A program made the position numbers and the translations under genes. From Paenibacillus sp. LHD-38 (GTDB lineage: Bacteria > Bacillota > Bacilli > Paenibacillales > Paenibacillaceae), in contig NZ_JAVIFU010000001.1 of the NCBI RefSeq assembly GCF_031157315.1, forward strand, positions 62,001-126,000: 64,000 nt of DNA, written 5' to 3'. The notes beneath the pieces are model-generated. The model had not been told where the DNA came from, did no database searches, and saw nothing but the letters and a program-made list of their open reading frames with translations. Positions 1 to 8,622 of the stretch are shown here, piece by piece (within the stretch, counting starts at the first letter, position 1; every line of letters starts with the position of its first letter).

Positions 1-876
1 ATTCCTCTATACCATGATCTGTTTCGCCCTATGCTATTTCCCTCGCATGTGATCCCTTATCCCTACGCCTATCGCCATGAGGGAGGTGAGGCTCAGGCAT
101 TGGAGGCTACGCTAACCGCGCTGCGTCAATTGCTAGAGACCCGGGCAGATGAGATTGCGGCTCTTATTGTAGAGCCGATTGTACAAGGAGCAGGCGGCAT
201 CGTTGTCATGCCGCCTTACTGTTTACGAGAGATGGCTGCGCTTTGCCGTAAGCATGGCGTGCTGCTTATCGCCGATGAGGTAGCGACCGGATTCGGCCGA
301 ACGGGCGAAATGTTCGCTTGTGATCTCGAAGACGTATCGCCTGATTTGATGGTGATCGGAAAAGGGCTTACCGGCGGCTATTTGCCTGTGGCAGCGACGC
401 TTGCGACCGATGAGGTATATAACGCGTTTTATGCAGATTACCAAGAGCAGAAAACATTTTTTCACGGTCATAGCTTTACAGGGAATCCGCTCGGTTGCGC
501 CGTTGCTTTGGCCAGCCTGAAGCTGTTTGAAGAGCGGAGCATTATAGAAGGAGTGAGAGCAAAGGCGGCATTCGTCGAGCATAAGCTCGCAGACCTGAAG
601 GATCGCCCGCATGTCGGTGAAATCCGGCAAAAGGGACTGATGATCGGAATTGAGCTCGTCCGCGATAAAGCATCACGCGAGCCGTATGATTGGGCAGAGC
701 GGGTAGGCGTTCGGGCAAGTCTGCGTGCCAGAGAGCTCGGGATGTTAACAAGACCGCTTGGCAATGTGATGGTTTTCATCCCCCCGCTAGTCAGTACTGA
801 GGCCGAACTCGAAGCCATGACGGATATTTTGGCGGAATCGATTGTTAGCGTTACCGAAGGCGGTTCAGTTACATGA
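1..876 (+). CDS. bioA: Adenosylmethionine-8-amino-7-oxononanoate aminotransferase, 5' truncated by the window
   Basis: This PLP enzyme converts 7-keto-8-aminopelargonate to 7,8-diaminopelargonate with SAM as amino donor, the third step from the end of biotin synthesis. The frame is open from base 1 and already reads family-like (IPLYHDLFRP), so the first ATG at 31 is internal and roughly 150 N-terminal residues lie outside the window. Visible class-III aminotransferase landmarks are LLIADEVATGFGRTG (the Asp that pairs with the PLP pyridine) and VIGKGLTGGYLP (the Schiff-base Lys). The stop overlaps the bioD start in ATGA fashion, so it is the first visible gene of a biotin operon. Promoter and any BirA operator would lie upstream of the window. 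Confidence 0.95.
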   Translation: MPLYHDLFRPMLFPSHVIPYPYAYRHEGGEAQALEATLTALRQLLETRADEIAALIVEPIVQGAGGIVVMPPYCLREMAALCRKHGVLLIADEVATGFGRTGEMFACDLEDVSPDLMVIGKGLTGGYLPVAATLATDEVYNAFYADYQEQKTFFHGHSFTGNPLGCAVALASLKLFEERSIIEGVRAKAAFVEHKLADLKDRPHVGEIRQKGLMIGIELVRDKASREPYDWAERVGVRASLRARELGMLTRPLGNVMVFIPPLVSTEAELEAMTDILAESIVSVTEGGSVT

Positions 877-1622
877 GCTGTATAAACGCTGAAACAACGA
901 TACGCGGAATATTTGTGACAGGAACGGATACCGGCGTGGGGAAGACGGTTGTGACGTCAGCCATAGCCGCAGTGCTTCGCGCCGAAGGGATGAATCCCGG
1001 TGTCTGGAAGCCGGTCCAGTCGGGAGCATCGATTGGCAGCGGAGTGACCGATGCTGAACGGCTGCTGCAAAGCACGGGAATCGATGACCGGCCGGAGGCG
1101 GTGGCTCCATTTTCATTTGAAGCTCCGCTTACGCCGCTGCTCGCAGCCAAGCAAGCAGGTGTGACCCTTACGCTAAAGGAGCTGATCGCCGCCGGCATCC
1201 CGCTCGCCAGCCGTTATGAGGCGCTAATTATTGAGGGAGCGGGCGGTGTCGCTGTTCCGCTAACCGATGACGCGCTGGTAGCTGACTTGATCTCGGAGCT
1301 TCAGCTTCCTGCGCTCATCGTAGCCCGTTCCGGCCTCGGTACGATTAACCATACGCTGCTGACGGCGTCATTCCTGCAGCATCGCGGAGTACCGATTGTA
1401 GGCGTCATCCTGAACGATGGCGTAATAACGGAGCCGCATGACGATCCGAGCGTGGCCACGAATACGGAACTAATCGAGCGTTACAGCGGCCTGAGGGTGC
1501 TCGGCCGAATTCCCCGCATGCACCGGGAAGAGCCTGGAAATACATGGATACATAAAGTGAGAAAATCAGTGCAATTCGCGCCTATTAGACAGGCAATAAA
1601 AGTCCAAACTATGGGAGGATAA
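873..1622 (+). CDS. bioD: Dethiobiotin synthetase
   Basis: BioD carboxylates 7,8-diaminopelargonate and closes the ureido ring using ATP, giving dethiobiotin. The 249-residue protein has an N-terminal P-loop GTDTGVGKT at residues 17-25 and the switch-like segment LIIEGAGGVAVPL, both standard for the family. The start ATG at 873 overlaps the bioA stop by four bases, which implies translational coupling. The C-terminal tail after LGRIPRM is slightly longer than in compact BioD proteins but shows no recognisable extra domain. The gene sits directly ahead of bioB. Confidence 0.95.
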   Translation: MSCINAETTIRGIFVTGTDTGVGKTVVTSAIAAVLRAEGMNPGVWKPVQSGASIGSGVTDAERLLQSTGIDDRPEAVAPFSFEAPLTPLLAAKQAGVTLTLKELIAAGIPLASRYEALIIEGAGGVAVPLTDDALVADLISELQLPALIVARSGLGTINHTLLTASFLQHRGVPIVGVILNDGVITEPHDDPSVATNTELIERYSGLRVLGRIPRMHREEPGNTWIHKVRKSVQFAPIRQAIKVQTMGG

Positions 1623-1627
1623 TAGAG

Positions 1628-2626
1628 ATGAAAACAATTACGGCGGATATGGAATGGCAGTCGCTTGCCCAAAAAGCATTGAATGGAGAATGTATCACGA
1701 TAGAGGAAGGGCTCGCAGTGCTCGACTCCGAAAACGATGAGGTATTGCCGCTGATGCATGCTGCGTTTAGAGTGAGAAAACATTTTTACGGAAAAAAAGT
1801 GAAGCTGAACATGATCATCAATGCGAAAAGCGGGCTTTGTCCCGAGGACTGCGGATACTGCTCGCAATCTATTGTTTCTACGGCAGCGGTAAACAAGTAT
1901 ACCCTGCTTAATAAAGAAACGCTGCTGGACGGCGCCCGTGAAGCGATGGCACGCCAAGCCGGAACTTACTGTATCGTAGCGGCAGGTAAAGGCCCGACAG
2001 ACAAGGAGCTGGAACAAGTGGTGGACGCGGTTAGAGAAATACGTGAGACGATGCCGCTAAAAATTTGCGCATGCCTGGGCATTCTGAAAGACGGGCAAGC
2101 AGAACGTCTTGCTGAAGCTGGCGTACATCGCTACAACCACAACCTGAACACCAGCAAAGCCAACTACCCATCCATCACGACGACCCACACCTATGACCAG
2201 CGTGTCGAAACCGTAGAACAAGTAAAGGCATACGGGATGTCCCCGTGCTCCGGCGTCATTATCGGCATGGGTGAGACAAACCAAGAAATCGTTGAAATGG
2301 CTTATGCGCTTCGCGAGCTGGATGCAGATTCGATTCCGATCAATTTTCTGAACGCGATTCCGGGAACTCCTCTGGAAAATGCAGGGCGTACGCCGTCGAT
2401 GAAAGCATTGAAGGTACTGGCTTTGTTCCGTTTCATCTGTCCTTCCAAAGAAATCCGCGTGGCGGGCGGTCGCGAGGTCAATCTTCGTACACTGCAGCCT
2501 TTGTCTCTGTACGCTGCAAATTCACTGTTTGTAGGTGACTATTTGACAACGGCAGGGCAAGACGTTTCGGCCGATCATCAAATCATTGAGGATTTGGGCT
2601 TTGAGATTGAATTAAACGCCCTTTAA
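1628..2626 (+). CDS. bioB: Biotin synthase (radical SAM)
   Basis: BioB inserts sulfur into dethiobiotin to make biotin. The radical-SAM cysteines C71, C75 and C78 appear in GLCPEDCGYCSQS, and the length (332 aa) is normal. Further family landmarks are the N-H-N-L-N-T-S stretch and RVAGGREVNLR near the C-terminus, which carries the Arg that contacts the auxiliary [2Fe-2S] cluster. A GGAGG ribosome binding site (1615-1619) lies at the end of bioD, only five bases separate the two genes, and bioF follows at once, so the gene is transcribed as part of the biotin operon. Confidence 0.96.
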   Translation: MKTITADMEWQSLAQKALNGECITIEEGLAVLDSENDEVLPLMHAAFRVRKHFYGKKVKLNMIINAKSGLCPEDCGYCSQSIVSTAAVNKYTLLNKETLLDGAREAMARQAGTYCIVAAGKGPTDKELEQVVDAVREIRETMPLKICACLGILKDGQAERLAEAGVHRYNHNLNTSKANYPSITTTHTYDQRVETVEQVKAYGMSPCSGVIIGMGETNQEIVEMAYALRELDADSIPINFLNAIPGTPLENAGRTPSMKALKVLALFRFICPSKEIRVAGGREVNLRTLQPLSLYAANSLFVGDYLTTAGQDVSADHQIIEDLGFEIELNAL

Positions 2627-2639
2627 GGCGGTGCCGACC

Positions 2640-3818
2640 ATGAACTGGATGGAAAAAGAACTTGAATTATTGGCTGACGCCTCATTGGAGCGTTCCTTGC
2701 GCGAGTGCAGTCCGGTCTCCGAATCTCCCGGTTATACGATGCGCGGAGATCGAAAACTGCTCAACTTGTCCTCCAATGATTACCTTGGTCTCTCGCAGCA
2801 TCCTGCAATAATTGAAGCGATGCGCGAGGTACTTCTCGCCGAAGGCGCCGGATCAGGTGCTTCCCGTCTTGTGACAGGCAACCGGGTGTCGTACAGCCGC
2901 CTTGAAGAGGCTCTGGCCGAATGGCAAAACCGCGAAGCGGCACTAGTTTTTGCAAATGGCTATATGGCTAATTCCGGTGTTATTGGCTCATTAGTAAGCA
3001 GAGGTGACGTTGTGTTCAGCGATCAATTGAATCATGCAAGCATTGCGGACGGCGTTATACTCAGCCGTGCGGAGCATGCCCGGTACCGTCATAATGATAT
3101 GGAGCATTTGCGCGCGTTATTAGATAAGCACCGGGATAGACGGAGAAAGCTGATCGTAACCGATGCGGTTTTCTCCATGGACGGCGACCAGGCGCCATTG
3201 CGCGAGCTCGCTGCGCTCAAACGCGAGTACGGTGCGATGCTGATGGTAGATGAGGCGCACAGCGGGGGGATTTACGGGAAACGCGGCGAGGGTTTATGCC
3301 ATGAGCTTGGACTGCAGGAAGAAGTGGATATTCATATGGGGACGTTCAGCAAATCATTCGGTGTCTACGGCGCTTATGTTTGCGGAAGCCGCATGCTCAT
3401 TCGATGGCTGGTCAACAAGGCTAGGCCGCTCATCTATTCGACTGCTCTTCCTCCCACTATCACAGCAGGTGTATCCGCGGCATTAGCTTTGGTACAAGAC
3501 GAACATTGGCGCCGCGAAAGGCTTTTCGCTGCCGGCAGGTCATTTCGTTCCTTGCTTGGCTCTTCTGGTTTTAAAATCATTGCCGGAGACTCTCCGATTG
3601 TGCCTGTGATCGTCGGTGATAACGATGCGGCTCTGCGCTTTAGCGGCGCTCTCGAATCTGCTGGCATTGCTGCAGTGGCCATTCGGCCGCCTACCGTTCC
3701 TGCGGGTACGGCGCGAATCCGCTTCTCGTTATCAGCCGTCCATACGGATAAGGAACTAACCGATGCAGCTTCGCAAATTCGCATCATAGGGCAGCAATTA
3801 GGAGTGCTGAGTCCATGA
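2640..3818 (+). CDS. bioF: 8-amino-7-oxononanoate synthase (KAPA synthase)
   Basis: BioF condenses pimeloyl-ACP (or pimeloyl-CoA) with L-alanine, a PLP-dependent alpha-oxoamine synthase reaction. Visible landmarks are VDEAHSGGIYG (PLP ring contact) and HMGTFSKSFGVYG, with the Schiff-base Lys in the second. The frame opens at a GTG at 2631, but the AAGGCGGTG ribosome binding site (2625-2633) covers that codon and sits at good distance from the ATG at 2640, so I place the start there (392 aa). The 3' end overlaps the next gene by four bases (ATGA). Confidence 0.94.
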   Translation: MNWMEKELELLADASLERSLRECSPVSESPGYTMRGDRKLLNLSSNDYLGLSQHPAIIEAMREVLLAEGAGSGASRLVTGNRVSYSRLEEALAEWQNREAALVFANGYMANSGVIGSLVSRGDVVFSDQLNHASIADGVILSRAEHARYRHNDMEHLRALLDKHRDRRRKLIVTDAVFSMDGDQAPLRELAALKREYGAMLMVDEAHSGGIYGKRGEGLCHELGLQEEVDIHMGTFSKSFGVYGAYVCGSRMLIRWLVNKARPLIYSTALPPTITAGVSAALALVQDEHWRRERLFAAGRSFRSLLGSSGFKIIAGDSPIVPVIVGDNDAALRFSGALESAGIAAVAIRPPTVPAGTARIRFSLSAVHTDKELTDAASQIRIIGQQLGVLSP

Positions 3819-4615
3819 TGGCAGCAGCTGCCCAATTAAAGAATCAGCAGCAGGAGGCAGTCGGCACGATCTTGTGGCTGACAGGCTGGAGCATGCCGGA
3901 AACGGTTTTCGATCGGCTTCGAGAGCAGCTGCCCGATTTTCATCATATATTCGCTGATTATAAGGAGGCCGATTCTCTAGAGAAAATGCTGATGCTGACT
4001 GAAACGGCGGTGGAAAATTTCCGATCTTCGCGTGCATTAAACTGCAATACAAGGGGGTATGGTCCGCTGTTGATCGGAGGCTGGTCGCTCGGCGGATTAC
4101 TGGCACTGAAATTAGCGGCCAAAGGCTGCGTAGATGGCCTTGTGTTGTTTGCGGCAACCGCTCGTTTTACCCGTTCAAAGGAAGAGACGGACCTCGGCTG
4201 GCCGGATGTATTTGTTAGACAGATGATTAAAGGGCTTATGAACGACCGGCAGTGCGTTGAAATGAAATTTCGCCGGAATATGTTTACCGGGGCCGAATGG
4301 GAATCTGGATTGGGTAATAGCCTTCCTGGTAACGGCAGTTGGACAGCCTCGGCATTAATTGCCGGACTCCAGCTTCTGCGAAGCGAGGAATGTTTGTCTC
4401 AATTGCCGGAAATTAAATGCCCGGTTCTTCTTGTCCACGGCACGGCGGATCAGATCTGCCCTTTCGGAGCTGCGTCAGAGCTTGCTGAGAGAGTACCTCA
4501 AGCGGAGCTGCTTGCGATACCCGGCGGCGGGCATGTTCCGTTCTTGGGAAGAGAAACAGACATGGCTGAGAAACTGAGGAGATGGTGGGATGAGCAGCAG
4601 AACAGCGGCTATTAA
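3815..4615 (+). CDS. bioH: BioH-like alpha/beta hydrolase, probable pimeloyl-ACP methyl ester esterase
   Basis: A single-domain alpha/beta hydrolase of 266 residues. The nucleophile elbow is GWSLGG with Ser91, the acid is the Asp in HGTADQICPF and the base the His in GGGHVPF, so the triad is complete. Placement between bioF and bioC strongly suggests it cleaves the methyl ester of pimeloyl-ACP methyl ester and so ends the BioC-initiated detour through fatty acid synthesis. It overlaps bioF by four bases and bioC by 26. Sequence alone cannot separate BioH from its functional analogues (BioG, BioK and others), so the symbol rests on fold and context. Confidence 0.82.
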   Translation: MMAAAAQLKNQQQEAVGTILWLTGWSMPETVFDRLREQLPDFHHIFADYKEADSLEKMLMLTETAVENFRSSRALNCNTRGYGPLLIGGWSLGGLLALKLAAKGCVDGLVLFAATARFTRSKEETDLGWPDVFVRQMIKGLMNDRQCVEMKFRRNMFTGAEWESGLGNSLPGNGSWTASALIAGLQLLRSEECLSQLPEIKCPVLLVHGTADQICPFGAASELAERVPQAELLAIPGGGHVPFLGRETDMAEKLRRWWDEQQNSGY

Positions 4616-5474
4616 GCGTCAATTTAACCGCAGCTCGGCGGGTTCGTATGACGTTCACGCCCATGTGCAGCGCAGCATGGCAAACCGGCTAGCCAAATCT
4701 CTTAAGGATAGGGAGCATGTGAGTGATAGAGACTGGTCTAATATTCTTGAAATCGGCTGCGGCACGGGCGCTCTGACTGAAATGCTGGTGAAGGATTGGT
4801 CCAATGCGTCGATTACTGCACTCGACATTGCGCCCGATATGATCAAAGCAGCAGAGCAACGTCTTCTATGGAATGCAGTAAACCAATCCGATAGCAGCAA
4901 AGAAAAGACGACAAGTGTAAGCTTTCTTCAAGCAGACATTGAAATATGGGCTCCTAATGCTCCGTCAGCCTCGTTTGATCTCATCGTCTCGAGTGCCTGT
5001 TTTCAATGGCTGAGCAATCCGAAGCAAACACTGGACCATCTTCGCCGGATGCTTCGTGCCGGGGGCTTGCTGTTGTTCACCACCTTCGGGCCCGATACGT
5101 TCCATGAGCTGCATAAGGCTTTTCATGAAGTTTACCGAGCCAATGGAATGGAGCCGCAGCGGCACGGACTGTCGTTCCAATCGGCAGACCAGTGGAAAAG
5201 CCTGCTCAAGGAATCAGGTTATTCAAGCATCCAATATGAGCATTCCATCCAGACGGAAACGTATGCTTCCGTAAGAGATTTTCTGATTTCGGTAAAAGCG
5301 ATGGGTGCAAGCACTTCGGAAGCCGTTGCCATGCGCGGCCTCAGCTCGCGACGCCTGTTCGCTGACATGTATAAGGTGTACGAGGAGCAGTTCAGCTTAA
5401 ATGGAGGCATTGCTGCCAGTTACGAGCTTCTATTCCTACACGCTTGGGCAGAGGGGAAGAGCAGCTATAACTAA
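4590..5474 (+). CDS. bioC: Malonyl-ACP O-methyltransferase
   Basis: BioC methylates the free carboxyl of malonyl-ACP so that fatty acid synthase can elongate it to pimeloyl-ACP methyl ester. The 294-residue protein has the class-I SAM motif ILEIGCGTG (about residues 52-60), the acidic loop ITALDIAPDM, and the BioC-type SACFQWLSNP and FTTFGPDTFHEL segments. The start overlaps the end of the BioH-like gene by 26 bases. It is the last gene of the biotin operon. No clear hairpin-plus-T-tract terminator follows; only a short T run occurs right after the stop. With bioH, it shows this organism can make the pimelate moiety itself. Confidence 0.93.
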   Translation: MSSRTAAIKRQFNRSSAGSYDVHAHVQRSMANRLAKSLKDREHVSDRDWSNILEIGCGTGALTEMLVKDWSNASITALDIAPDMIKAAEQRLLWNAVNQSDSSKEKTTSVSFLQADIEIWAPNAPSASFDLIVSSACFQWLSNPKQTLDHLRRMLRAGGLLLFTTFGPDTFHELHKAFHEVYRANGMEPQRHGLSFQSADQWKSLLKESGYSSIQYEHSIQTETYASVRDFLISVKAMGASTSEAVAMRGLSSRRLFADMYKVYEEQFSLNGGIAASYELLFLHAWAEGKSSYN

Positions 5475-5725
5475 GAGGTTTTTTAGAATTCCCACAGAAT
5501 AATTATGATTACGTCTACCATGGTATAGCTGGTTTTACGATAGCTTCATAGTATCTGCAATGTATTAAAAATGAATCTTTTCGAGCACAAACTGTGCCGG
5601 TATTTTTTAATAGAACGTAAAGAATAGCCGTAGAGTTCAAGCAGCAAACATGTAAAGCGGGCGGTATGTAGAGGTTGCCGAAAAGTTCTCGACAACCTGC
5701 TGCTAAGTTAGCTGCTATTTCCATG
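5475..5725. other. Gap with no supported gene
   Basis: About 250 bases between bioC and the repeat gene. AT-rich, with no convincing frame, hairpin or promoter; the minus-strand frame that spans it belongs to a repeat-driven shadow. Confidence 0.5.
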
Positions 5726-5995
5726 TTAACCGTTGCTTTGGTTACCGCGTGAACCATTGCTTTGGTTACCGGGTGAACCATTGCTTTGGTTACCGGGTGA
5801 ACCGTTGCTTTGGTTACCGGGTGAACCGTTACTTTGGTTACCGCGTGAACCATTGCTTTGGTTACCGGGTGAACCGTTGCTTTGGTTACCACGTGAACCA
5901 TTGCTTTGGTTTCCTGGTGAACCGTTACTTTGATTTCCTTGCGAACCGTTGCTGCGGTTTCCCGATTGATTTCCAGTTGAACCTAGTTCTGGCAT
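5726..5995 (-). CDS. Small Gly/Asn/Gln/Ser repeat protein, function unknown
   Basis: An 89-residue protein beginning MPELGSTGNQSG and then built from about nine copies of an eight-residue unit GNQSNGS(P/R), the last one cut short by the stop codon. A purine-rich ribosome binding site (AGAGGGAG, about 6004-6011) lies ahead of the ATG, and a sigma-A-like promoter sits just upstream. Because the DNA unit is 24 bp, every frame on both strands stays open here, so openness alone proves nothing; the start site and ribosome binding site single out this frame. No signal peptide or membrane segment is visible. Low-complexity, polar, glycine-rich composition recalls spore-coat or matrix proteins, but that is only a resemblance. 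Confidence 0.6.
   Translation of the reverse strand: MPELGSTGNQSGNRSNGSQGNQSNGSPGNQSNGSRGNQSNGSPGNQSNGSRGNQSNGSPGNQSNGSPGNQSNGSPGNQSNGSRGNQSNG
5727..5962 (-). repeat. 24-bp tandem repeat array
   Basis: On the plus strand the unit reads like GTTGCTTTGGTTACCGGGTG plus four bases, repeated about nine times with a few substitutions, mostly swapping the codons for Pro and Arg at one position. Degenerate copies lie at the 5' end of the gene (5935-5962). The head-to-tail array without spacers is typical of slippage-prone coding minisatellites and copy number may vary between strains. Confidence 0.9.
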
Positions 5996-6017
5996 ATAAT
6001 CAACTCCCTCTTTAGAA

Positions 6018-6047
6018 TCTATACATGCTATGTAGCGAATCTATCAA
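6018..6047 (-). promoter_or_regulatory. Sigma-A-like promoter for the repeat protein
   Basis: On the minus strand TTGATA (6047-6042), 18 bases, then TATAGA (6023-6018). The predicted transcript would start about seven bases upstream of the ribosome binding site, giving a very short leader. Inferred from motif spacing only. Confidence 0.4.
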
Positions 6048-6155
6048 AGGATCTAGTCGTACGCTCATTTATTAATAGAGAAGATATGAACGCTTCTAGA
6101 TGGCTTTGAAGTTCCAAGAGGAGAAGGGGGAAGTCATAAGTGAGAATACATAAAG

Positions 6156-6208
6156 AAGAGGGAGCTCTTCCTAAGCGTCTGTTAAGACGATAGGAAGCAC
6201 TCCCTCTT
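6156..6208 (-). terminator. Long imperfect hairpin after the mannan operon
   Basis: Arms AAGAGGGAG (6156-6164) and CTCCCTCTT (6200-6208) enclose two further paired blocks (CTTCCTA/TAGGAAG and CGTCT/AGACG). It lies just downstream of the GH130 gene stop. T runs on either side are short, so termination efficiency is uncertain; it may also act as an mRNA 3' stabiliser. Confidence 0.55.
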
Positions 6209-6220
6209 TTGGTTGAGAAA

Positions 6221-7396
6221 TTAAGATTGCAGCTGCAGGTTGCGATCAATCAAAGCGATGCGCTGTTCTACGCAAGCGTGCGAACGAAGCGGATCTTCCG
6301 GTGTGTTCAAGCAATAGTCAAGCAGCTGATCGACTGTCGTTGCGGCTACATGGCAGCGCGTATCGGAGGAGGCGTAATAAATAAATACGTCGCCATTATC
6401 CTGTGCGATGACGCCGTTACAGAAGGCAACATTCGATACGTCGCCTACGCGTTCGATGCCTTCAGGCGCAAGCAAATGCCCGCCTGGGCGGTGCGTAACC
6501 TTGTTTGGCTCATGTAAGTCGGATAGGAAGGCGTATAACACATAACGGAGGCCTGCCGCAGTGTTGCGAACGCCGTGAGCGATATGAATCCAGCCTTTAT
6601 CCGTCTTGATTGGAGCAGGGCCTTGGCCGTTCTTTACTTCTTTTATGGTGTGGTAGTGACGCTCGTCGATAATAATCTCGCGTTCCACAACCGCATTTTC
6701 AATCGTATCGGATAGTCCCCAGCCAATGCCGCCGCCTGAGCCCGTGTCGATGAACCCATCCTGAGGACGAGTGTAGAATGCATATTTGCCTTCCACAAAT
6801 TCAGGATGAAGCACGACGTTACGCTGTTGGTTCGATGCGGTTTTCAGATCGGCAAGGCGTTCCCATTGCTTCAAATCCTTCGTTCTTACGATGCCGCATT
6901 GCGCGATAGCGCTCGAGAGATCTCCCTTCGGCGCGGATGGATCTTTTCTCTCCGTGCAGAACAATCCGTAAATCCAGCCGTCTTCATGCTGAACGAGACG
7001 CATATCATAGACGTTTACATCAGGAACGCTTGTCTCCGGAAGCAGGATCGGATGATCCCAGAAGCGGAAGCCGTCAACGGGGCTGTCGCTTTCAGCAATC
7101 GCGAAAAAGGACTTGCGGTCATTGCCTTCGACACGTGCGACAAGGTGGAATTTACCGTTTAAGAAAATCGCACCGGGATTGAAAACGCAGTGGATGCCAA
7201 GGCGTTCCATGAAAAAGGGATTTGTTTCGGGATTAAAATCATATTTCCAAATAAGCGGAGCATGCGCTGCCGTGAGAACAGGATGCACATAACGGTCAAA
7301 TACGCCGTTGCCAAACGTTTCAGGCTCGTTTTTGCGTTGAACAAGCGCCTCAATGCGCTCAGTCAGCAATTGCTTGCGTTCATTAAATTTGCTCAT
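6221..7396 (-). CDS. GH130 mannosylglucose phosphorylase (4-O-beta-D-mannosyl-D-glucose phosphorylase)
   Basis: GH130 subfamily-1 enzymes phosphorolyse Man-beta-1,4-Glc to mannose 1-phosphate and glucose in the cytoplasm. The protein reads as family members do: [20 protein letters not shown], then [12 protein letters not shown] with the proposed general-acid Asp, and later [19 protein letters not shown] start at the ATG at 7396 (391 aa), which has GGAGG at good spacing; an ATG at 7411 would add five residues but overlaps the previous stop. It is the last gene of a three-gene operon with a cellobiose 2-epimerase and a GH113 mannanase, and that partnership supports mannosylglucose over mannooligosaccharides as substrate. 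No signal peptide. Confidence 0.9.
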   Translation of the reverse strand: MSKFNERKQLLTERIEALVQRKNEPETFGNGVFDRYVHPVLTAAHAPLIWKYDFNPETNPFFMERLGIHCVFNPGAIFLNGKFHLVARVEGNDRKSFFAIAESDSPVDGFRFWDHPILLPETSVPDVNVYDMRLVQHEDGWIYGLFCTERKDPSAPKGDLSSAIAQCGIVRTKDLKQWERLADLKTASNQQRNVVLHPEFVEGKYAFYTRPQDGFIDTGSGGGIGWGLSDTIENAVVEREIIIDERHYHTIKEVKNGQGPAPIKTDKGWIHIAHGVRNTAAGLRYVLYAFLSDLHEPNKVTHRPGGHLLAPEGIERVGDVSNVAFCNGVIAQDNGDVFIYYASSDTRCHVAATTVDQLLDYCLNTPEDPLRSHACVEQRIALIDRNLQLQS

Positions 7397-7410
7397 AAGA
7401 ATAACCTCCA

Positions 7411-8622
7411 TTAGTGTGTTGTGGATAATCCGTTCAGACGTTCGATCATTTCAAAGCAGGCGCGTCCATTGTGATAAGGACATTTCCAAGGGCTGACCTT
7501 TTGAACGTTATCACTTGGCGAACCATCTCGATTTACGCTCCAGTGCCATTCCCCATGTTCCTTGTCAACGATAAAGCGCTCGATGAAAGCCCATGACCGA
7601 ACGGCAGCCTCGCGATATTTCTCTTCGCCTGTCATTTGGTAAGCATTATAGAAGCCAACGACCGCTTCTGCTTGCGGCCACCAATCTTTATGCGCATCAA
7701 GCAAGCCCTCCGGGCCTGCTTCGTTTAACAGACCGCCATCGTCGTCCACGCCTTCGTTCAGCGTAGCATCAGCCATTCGGATTGCTGCTTCTTTCGCTGC
7801 GGCAAGCAGAGCTTCGTCACCTAGCACCTCGGCAGCTTCAACTAACAGCCAACTGCCTTCGATATCATGGCCGAATGAGATATGCTCGGATTTGTAGTTC
7901 CATTGCTCATCGAAAAATAAAATGAAGTGCGCGTTAACCGGATTAATGATGTGCTTGATCGTTATTTCGATAAGCTCCTTCAGCTTGGAGCGAAGCTCGT
8001 CTGATTTCCATACCCGGTAAAGGTTCGTATAACCCTCCATGACATGAAGATGCGTATTCATGGACTTCTTTTCGTTTAAATCCTTCTCGCTTAGGCTGTT
8101 ATCGTCGGTTTCCTGCCATTCGCGCGTCAGCGCTTCGAAATAGCCCATAAATTGATCATCATAGCTGTAACGCTCAAGCGTGTGAAACAAATCGATCGCT
8201 TTCTGAAGCGCAGCCTTATTGCCGGTTGCCCGGTAATATTCGGAGTAAGCGTAGATAGCGAAGGCTTGACCGTATACTTGTTTTTTCGTTTCAGCAGGCT
8301 GGCCTGCCGCATCAACCATCCAGTACAATCCGCCGTATTCCGGATCTACGAAATGCTCATTTACATATTCATAAGCGCGATCAGCGATGTTTAAATAGTG
8401 CTCATTTCCCGTAATCCGATAGGCGGAGGCGAAGGTCCACAAAATGCGCGTGTTAAGCACTAGGCTTTTGCCTGCTTCAGGAATAATCGTAAGATCCCGG
8501 CTTATGTAGCCGTAAAAGCCGCCGTTCTTCTCATCGACGGTATGCTTCATCCAGAAACCGAGAATGTTCGATTCCAGCTCCTGCTTGATGCTGGCTAACC
8601 ACTGCTGGTTATTTTCGCTCAT
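7411..8622 (-). CDS. Cellobiose 2-epimerase (AGE superfamily)
   Basis: This (alpha/alpha)6-barrel enzyme epimerises the reducing-end sugar of beta-1,4-disaccharides, here most likely mannobiose to mannosylglucose for the neighbouring phosphorylase. The 403-residue length is typical. Candidate catalytic histidines lie in [27 protein letters not shown] and [12 protein letters not shown], as in characterised cellobiose epimerases. The stop falls 15 bases before the downstream gene start, and the start overlaps the GH113 stop (ATGA type), so the three genes are one transcript. The product is cytoplasmic. N-acylglucosamine 2-epimerase is the other family option but does not fit the neighbours. Confidence 0.9.
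   Translation of the reverse strand: MSENNQQWLASIKQELESNILGFWMKHTVDEKNGGFYGYISRDLTIIPEAGKSLVLNTRILWTFASAYRITGNEHYLNIADRAYEYVNEHFVDPEYGGLYWMVDAAGQPAETKKQVYGQAFAIYAYSEYYRATGNKAALQKAIDLFHTLERYSYDDQFMGYFEALTREWQETDDNSLSEKDLNEKKSMNTHLHVMEGYTNLYRVWKSDELRSKLKELIEITIKHIINPVNAHFILFFDEQWNYKSEHISFGHDIEGSWLLVEAAEVLGDEALLAAAKEAAIRMADATLNEGVDDDGGLLNEAGPEGLLDAHKDWWPQAEAVVGFYNAYQMTGEEKYREAAVRSWAFIERFIVDKEHGEWHWSVNRDGSPSDNVQKVSPWKCPYHNGRACFEMIERLNGLSTTH

Noticed and set aside
5727-5962. Possible CRISPR array
   Set aside because: The 24-bp units are directly head-to-tail with no unique spacers, and no cas genes are present.
5515-5995. Other long frames on both strands over the 24-bp repeat (for example 5515-5901 minus and 5749-6015 plus)
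   Set aside because: A repeat unit that is a multiple of three keeps every frame open; only the 5995-5726 minus frame has a promoter and ribosome binding site at its start.
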